Below are positions 59,321 to 64,000 of a stretch of DNA of 64,000 nucleotides, piece after piece. Origin of the DNA: Euborellia annulipes (taxonomy: Eukaryota; Arthropoda; Insecta; Dermaptera; Anisolabididae); the NCBI GenBank assembly GCA_023213315.1, contig JAKCPI010002063.1, forward strand, positions 310,001 through 374,000, read 5' to 3'. The notes below the pieces were generated by a model, which was not told the origin of the DNA, ran no database searches, and was given only the letters and a program-made list of their open reading frames with translations. Each line of letters begins with the position of its first letter. Positions within the stretch are counted from its first letter, which is position 1. Made by a program: the position numbers and the translations under genes.

Positions 59321-59853
59321 AGGGTGTGCCGAAAAAACTCATTTGTTTTATTTCGAAGTTGCAATACCCCGGAAAAGTTGCGAATTATATAGACAAAAAA
59401 AAGAAAAAAAATTTTATAAAAATCGGTTGACATCTTCCGATCGCGCATAGGCCCTAAAGTTCGACAAAATATGAAAAAAACTTCATTTTTGTTATTATTT
59501 TTTTAATTTTTTAATTCACACCATAATAAAACACAATGTTCTTATGTTTAAAATAAAAATACTGTAACTATTACGTTAAAAAAAGTATATTAAAGATATT
59601 TTAAGAAAACACGAAAAATGTAGCTTTTTCGTGACCGGAAGATATCAAATGATGTAAATCAAATTAAAACGCAATGTTGTTAGGCCCTTTTTGAAGACGT
59701 AGCATACTATTACATTAACGAAACATTTAAGACAAAAATTAAAAAAATAATCTCAAAAATGAAGTTTTTTTCATATTTTGTCAAACTTTAGGGCCTATGC
59801 GCGACCGGCAGATATCAACCGATTTTGATAATTTTATTTTTTTTTTCACATAC
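59321..59853. repeat. 0.5-kb palindromic element, copy 2
   Basis: It matches 51524-52145: GAAAAAACTCATTTG, TTATTTCGAAGTTGCAA, AATCGGTTGACATCTTCCG and the inverted second half CGCGACCGGCAGATATCAAC. Confidence 0.8.
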
Positions 59854-60165
59854 AGTGATGTTTAAAACGCCCCCCTTCCTAAAAAAATTCTGGCTACGCT
59901 TATGACATTTTTATATAATTGTACGTTTTGAATATAGTTATATTGAAAATTCAATTTAACATCATAGGGATGATGAGGCGATGTTCCCTTTCAAAACGTA
60001 GGAAAAAACCGAAGTATATGAATAAGAAACTGGGAAGTTATTTTGTAGGTTGTTGATTGTCATCTGAATAATTGTATAATATTAACCTGTAATAAAGAAA
60101 TTATTAATAATAAATCATTAATTGTAATTTTCACCCTTGAAATATAATGATATGTAATCACCTTT
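59854..60165. other. AT-rich intronic DNA
   Basis: A GTTTAAAACGCCCCCC / TTCTGGCTACGCTTATGAC end (59862-59908) looks like the right end of a GGCGTAGC-type element. Nothing else. Confidence 0.35.
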
Positions 60166-60785
60166 TTACTTTCTCTTACCTATGTATATATGATAATATA
60201 TAGAGAGAAAGTATTGGATTCATGTAAAAAATTCGATGTCGAGATTTTGATGGATATACACGTTTTGAGGTTCCCCGAAACCAAAAAAGTGGTCTGTCTG
60301 TCTGAGAACAAAAAAAACGCAAACAACGAAAAAAGCTAGAAGGTTGAAACTTTATATTTAAGTTCGGTACCCCCTGGGACGGGACACGAAGCTTTTGAAC
60401 TAAATCAGCCAAAAATATACTAGTACTTTACTGATGTACTTTATGTATTCGATTTTCTCAAAATTCTCTCCAACGATTTTCATTAAAATTGATAAATCAT
60501 TTATTTTTTAGATACTCTTTAAAATATATATTCTCATTTTACCCTTGAAATCTTTTGAAGCACACTTTACTCTTGTACTTCATAGGAAAGATGGTTGCCA
60601 TGGTAACAAAATATAAATATTTTCCCATGTTTATAAATTTGACATCTTGAATTCTAATATATCGGCGGAAACTAAATATATGCCGGCACAAAAAATCTGG
60701 TGTGACAAGCACAGAACACAGCTTTCACTTACCGAAGGTAAGAGAAAGTTTTGTGCTGTGCGATCAGTCCCACTAGATTTTTAAA
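60166..60785 (+). repeat. R1 element, nearly full length, plus orientation
   Basis: It has the AT hairpin (TTTACTTTCTCTTACCTATG), the body with ATGGTTGCCATGGTAACAAA, and the terminal hairpin AAATCTGGTGTGACAAGC ... CTTACCGAAGGTAAGAG ... CAGTCCCACTAGATTTT. Confidence 0.85.
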
Positions 60786-61327
60786 GATCGCCGCCAGAGT
60801 AGGCGATGAAGTTTTTGTTGTCCGGGGATATTTATTTATATCTAGTAATCTAGGGTTGGGTTGTCAAGAAGCGAATATATTCTGAAAATAGACTATCGTC
60901 AGTTTCTATGCTTGTGTAAGTTGCATGTTTGTGCTTTCCATCAACGAGCGGGGGATGAGGTCGAAGAGGGGGTGTCGAAATTCACTCCGAGCAACCAATA
61001 AATCCATCAGAAGAACACAGCGGAAAGGGTTAGAGAAGTGATTCTCGTATTCAGTCATGTTGATCTTGAAGTATTTTATAAACTTAGCAAGGATAAAACA
61101 TTTTAAATACTATTTTAGATTTAGGCCTAAACATTTTTTAACAGCTTTTTTGAATTTCCAAGACTTCTGGGATTTCAATCTTTGAACCATTCTTTTTGAG
61201 GTTCGCTTGATATTGTGCAATTATGATTATATTCAATCCAATGTTTAGCATAATTTGAGGTGTCTATTTTATTAAGTCTGTAGGCACTAATAAGTTCTTT
61301 AGCTCTAATTTCAATATTTCTAAATAT
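60786..61327. other. Low-copy intronic island
   Basis: 60790-61060 is GC-balanced (ACGAGCGGGGGATGAGGTCG) with no shared repeats. The rest is AT-rich. No gene recognised. Confidence 0.25.
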
Positions 61328-61478
61328 TTTTACTTTCTCTTAACTATGTATATATGTAATATATATATATAGAGAGAAAGTATTGGATTCATGTCAAAAA
61401 TTCGATGTCGAGATTTTGATGGATCTTCACGTTTTGAGGTCCCCTGAATCCAAAAAAGTGGTTTTCGCGACATGGTCT

Positions 61479-61514
<36 letters not shown>

Positions 61515-61935
61515 GTGTGTGTGTTTAATTTTAAGCATGAAGGAATTGAGCTACGAGGTTGAAATTTTATATTTAAGTTAAACACCCGCCGGGACCGGAA
61601 AAAATAAGCTTTTAATCAAAATCGGCCAAAGAGTACTAGTACTTTACCGATGTAGTTTTTCAGTTTTTTTCGATTTTCTCAAAATTTGCTCCAACGATTT
61701 TTTTTTAAATTCAAAAATCAATTATTTTTTAGATGCTCTTTAAAATGTATATTCTCATTTTGGAATTGAAATCTTCTGAAGACCACTTTACTCTTGTATT
61801 TTATAGGGAAGGATAGTAGAAATGGTTGCCATGGTAACAAAATATAAATATTTTTCCATACTTATAAATTTTACATCTGAATTCATATGTTCCGTACTGT
61901 CAGGAACTAAATATATGTCGACACAAAAATATCAT
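61328..61935 (+). repeat. R1 element lacking its hairpin end
   Basis: It starts with TTTACTTTCTCTTAACTATG and is very similar to 8697-9255. A (TC)n-(TG)n tract lies at 61479-61521. It stops at TATGTCGACACAAAAAT, just where the terminal hairpin should begin. Confidence 0.85.
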
Positions 61936-62560
61936 ATTAAATAATATTATAAAAAAGTTTAGTACATAAAGAATAGAAATTCAAAAAGTTCACTTAATCA
62001 TTCGTCTTCAATATCCTTCCAATTAATTGTTGATTAATTAAATTTTTCTGAGTTTTTGGTCGTTCGTCGTTTTTTGTGTAACGATGAAAGATGATGACAT
62101 TCGCGTTTCTTTTTCTGTTGAGATACAGTAGAACGGTTCCTTATTGTTTTATTTATACATTTAGGCCTCATATTATTGATAATTTGAAAATAATATTTCT
62201 CTGAAAGTAAAATTCAAATATTAATGCTTATAATGTTCAAAGTAAGTAGCCTAAAGTAACATGCCTAAGGACAGAGATCTTCGCCACAACAGGTTTTAAA
62301 AATCTAATTTTCACTCTTAGTTCAACAAAGATATTCCCAGTAAGCCTTCATATGTTCTACAAATAAAATTGCATTGGTAATTTGAATTAAATATGCTCTC
62401 TGATTGGCTAATTTATTAGCCAATAATGTCCAATTAGCAAATATATTATTAACAAATAGATAATTTGAGCGTTGAATGAAAAATTCCATCTTTTTCAATA
62501 AATTGTGGTAAGATTTTAAAGTTGTAAAGTTTTTCTCAATCACTTATCTTTTCTTATCTT
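61936..62560. other. AT-rich intronic DNA
   Basis: Nothing recognised. TTAGCCAATAATGTCC and inverted GCTAATTTATTAGC-type words give a small hairpin near 62407-62425. Confidence 0.3.
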
Positions 62561-62564
62561 ATAC

Positions 62565-63015
62565 TATGACGAGCAATGTCCGTTTATTTGTTTGTTTATA
62601 TATTTAGTTCCGGACAGACCGAACTTCAGCTCGATATTTGTTTTTTTTTTTTTAGATATATAAAAAAGTGGAAAAACTAAAAAAGCACACCAGTAAAGTG
62701 CTAGTCTACCCGAATTTTCCCAAAGATGAGACCTAGCCGATTTCATATTTAAAATTTGAAAAAAAAATTGTTAGAGCCGTTTTCGAGAACTGATATGCTT
62801 ACATATAAACAAACAAACAAATAAACGTATATTGCTCGTTTAATAGTATTGATAGGTCTATAATATTTATATGTAAGCACATCAGTTCTCAAAAACGGCT
62901 CTAACGATTTTTTTTTTTCAATTTTTAATATATACTATTTCTGGTACCAATATGAAATCGGCTAGGTCTCGTCTTTGGGAAAATTCGGGTAGACTAGTAC
63001 TTTACTGATATACTG
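62565..63015. repeat. Compound palindrome
   Basis: 62643-62806 and 62868-63015 are inverted arms (CTAGTCTACCCGAATTTTCC, GAGACCTAGCCGATTTCAT, GTTAGAGCCGTTTTCGAGAA). An outer-inner pair GAGCAATGTCCGTTTATTTG (62571) and AAATAAACGTATATTGCTC (62819) is also inverted. AGTACTTTACTGATATACTG at its end resembles the R1 centre. Confidence 0.75.
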
Positions 63016-63480
63016 TTTTTTCACTTTTATCGAAAAAATTCACTCCAAAGGTTTATTTCAAATTTTAAATATATAGGCCTTCTATTTTTGGTATATAAAA
63101 CAAAGAACGTTTGATCTCGTCTTTGGGAAACTTCGAGTACTAGTAGGGGAGATGGTTGATGGTTGACCAATTTTCACTTCTAACGCTTGAATTTTCTTTG
63201 TTTTACTACAAATTGTGATATTAAACTATAAATCGGATAGATACACTGTTAAGCTTTAGGAAACAATAACAAAAAGTTCACAATCAATTATACCATGGTA
63301 ATAGCGCAAGTCAGATTTTGCAAAAAAAGAAATTTGAGTCAACCTACCCCATGATCGGGGTTGGTTGACTAATCGCTAGGAGCAGGTTGTCCTATGAAAT
63401 AATTATTACAAAATCTAGGGATATAAAAAATAGAAAAATATTTGCAATTGCCATTTTTTTTTTATTAGAACAAAATTAAA
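63016..63480. other. Unassigned intronic DNA
   Basis: No gene or repeat shared with the window was recognised, except CTCGTCTTTGGGAAACTTCG near 63117, a second trace of the preceding palindrome. Confidence 0.35.
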
Positions 63481-63660
63481 CATTTGCCCTTGACCTATGG
63501 AGGAGGTAGAGCATTAGTTTCTGATGCCAAAGGTCAAGTTAAGCGTTCGCATCCCGTCCTCGGGAAAAAATTGGATACCAATCAATTGAAATAAATAAAG
63601 ACGGGTGCTAAATGGCCTCAGATGCCGAAAAAAACCTTAAAAAGAACTTTAAAAAATTAA
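63481..63660 (+). mobile_element. tRNA-derived SINE
   Basis: The head has GAGGAGGTAGAGCATTAG (box A-like) and AGCGTTCGCATCCCG (box B-like). The tail is GACGGGTGCTAAATGGCC, TCAGATGCCGAAAAAAACC, with a short A-rich end. Confidence 0.75.
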
Positions 63661-64000
63661 AAATTTGAAATACTTAAAACATAATACTTTTAGTATTGGT
63701 CTACCAGCCCCGAAAAAATTTGGTCTACCAGCCCCGGATCACCTTTTTATTTTTGAGCCCATGGTATGACTTCAAAACAGAAGCGAAATCTTTTTGAATG
63801 ATAGGTAATAAAAAGTTTAACATTCAAACTTTTATTTTAAATTACTTAAAAGTAAATACCAGAGAGTATATAGACGTTATAACTTTCATGTATTCTTTTT
63901 CGAAAATATGCTCTTTCTCCCAAACGACGTGCGAGGGAGATACCGCGTTCCGGACGATTGAGCGATTGGGGAAAAGGGTTTCTCGCGCTTAGTAGGATAA
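63661..64000. other. Unassigned sequence at the window end
   Basis: CCAGCCCCG occurs twice at 63706 and 63728 in a short direct duplication (TTTGGTCTACCAGCCCCG-like). A frame at 63798-63992 has no recognised product. Confidence 0.3.

Overview
This window is AT-rich nuclear DNA of an animal with a repeat-dense genome. It contains one gene that can be recognised with confidence: the first coding exon of a Runt-domain (RUNX family) transcription factor at 47718-48114 on the + strand, closest in character to arthropod runt. It starts MHL, carries the arthropod-type lead-in to the Runt domain, and ends at a splice donor at the conserved exon boundary of the family. With the repeat content (hAT, Tc1/mariner/pogo and PIF/Harbinger-like MITEs, tRNA-derived SINEs, a jockey-like reverse transcriptase relic) this points to an arthropod; I cannot name the order, and a non-insect arthropod such as a crustacean is only a guess. 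There are no bacterial-style operons, rRNA genes or CRISPR arrays.

Layout. Positions 1-47300 lie upstream of the gene and are mostly nested repeats. The commonest is a family I call R1 (about 650-750 bp, more than 20 full or partial copies in both orientations), with a long near-perfect hairpin at one end and an AT-rich hairpin at the other. Several R1 copies form inverted dimers. Four palindromes of 1.4-1.65 kb lie at 27.1-28.65, 28.65-30.06, 38.4-40.1 and 54.4-55.9 kb, and many of 0.2-0.6 kb lie elsewhere. Other elements are bounded well enough to show target duplications: TA-flanked MITEs at 747-977 and 14622-14822, hAT-type elements with 8-bp duplications at 15289-15799 and 16610-16855, a TTA-flanked element at 32535-32808, and a pogo-like DNA transposon at 42388-44350 inserted in a SINE. 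A 420-bp tandem unit containing a tRNA-like sequence lies at 11.5-12.7 kb, with its last part inverted.

The gene region (about 46.9-48.4 kb) is different: low-copy and GC-richer, with a CpG-rich leader ahead of the start codon. From 48115 to the window end is presumably the first intron (at least 15.9 kb), since no further Runt-domain exon was recognised. It contains R1 copies, palindromes, SINEs and a few low-copy islands (48.1-49.2, 52.6-53.0, 58.5-58.9, 60.8-61.1 kb) that could hold regulatory DNA.

The most interesting non-gene signals are the R1 terminal hairpins and inverted dimers, the paired 1.5-kb palindromes, and a recurring CTGANGA-N-stem-GAAA motif in several otherwise unrelated repeats that resembles the hammerhead ribozyme core but has one extra base. 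Repeat boundaries are read by eye and are approximate unless a target duplication is stated.
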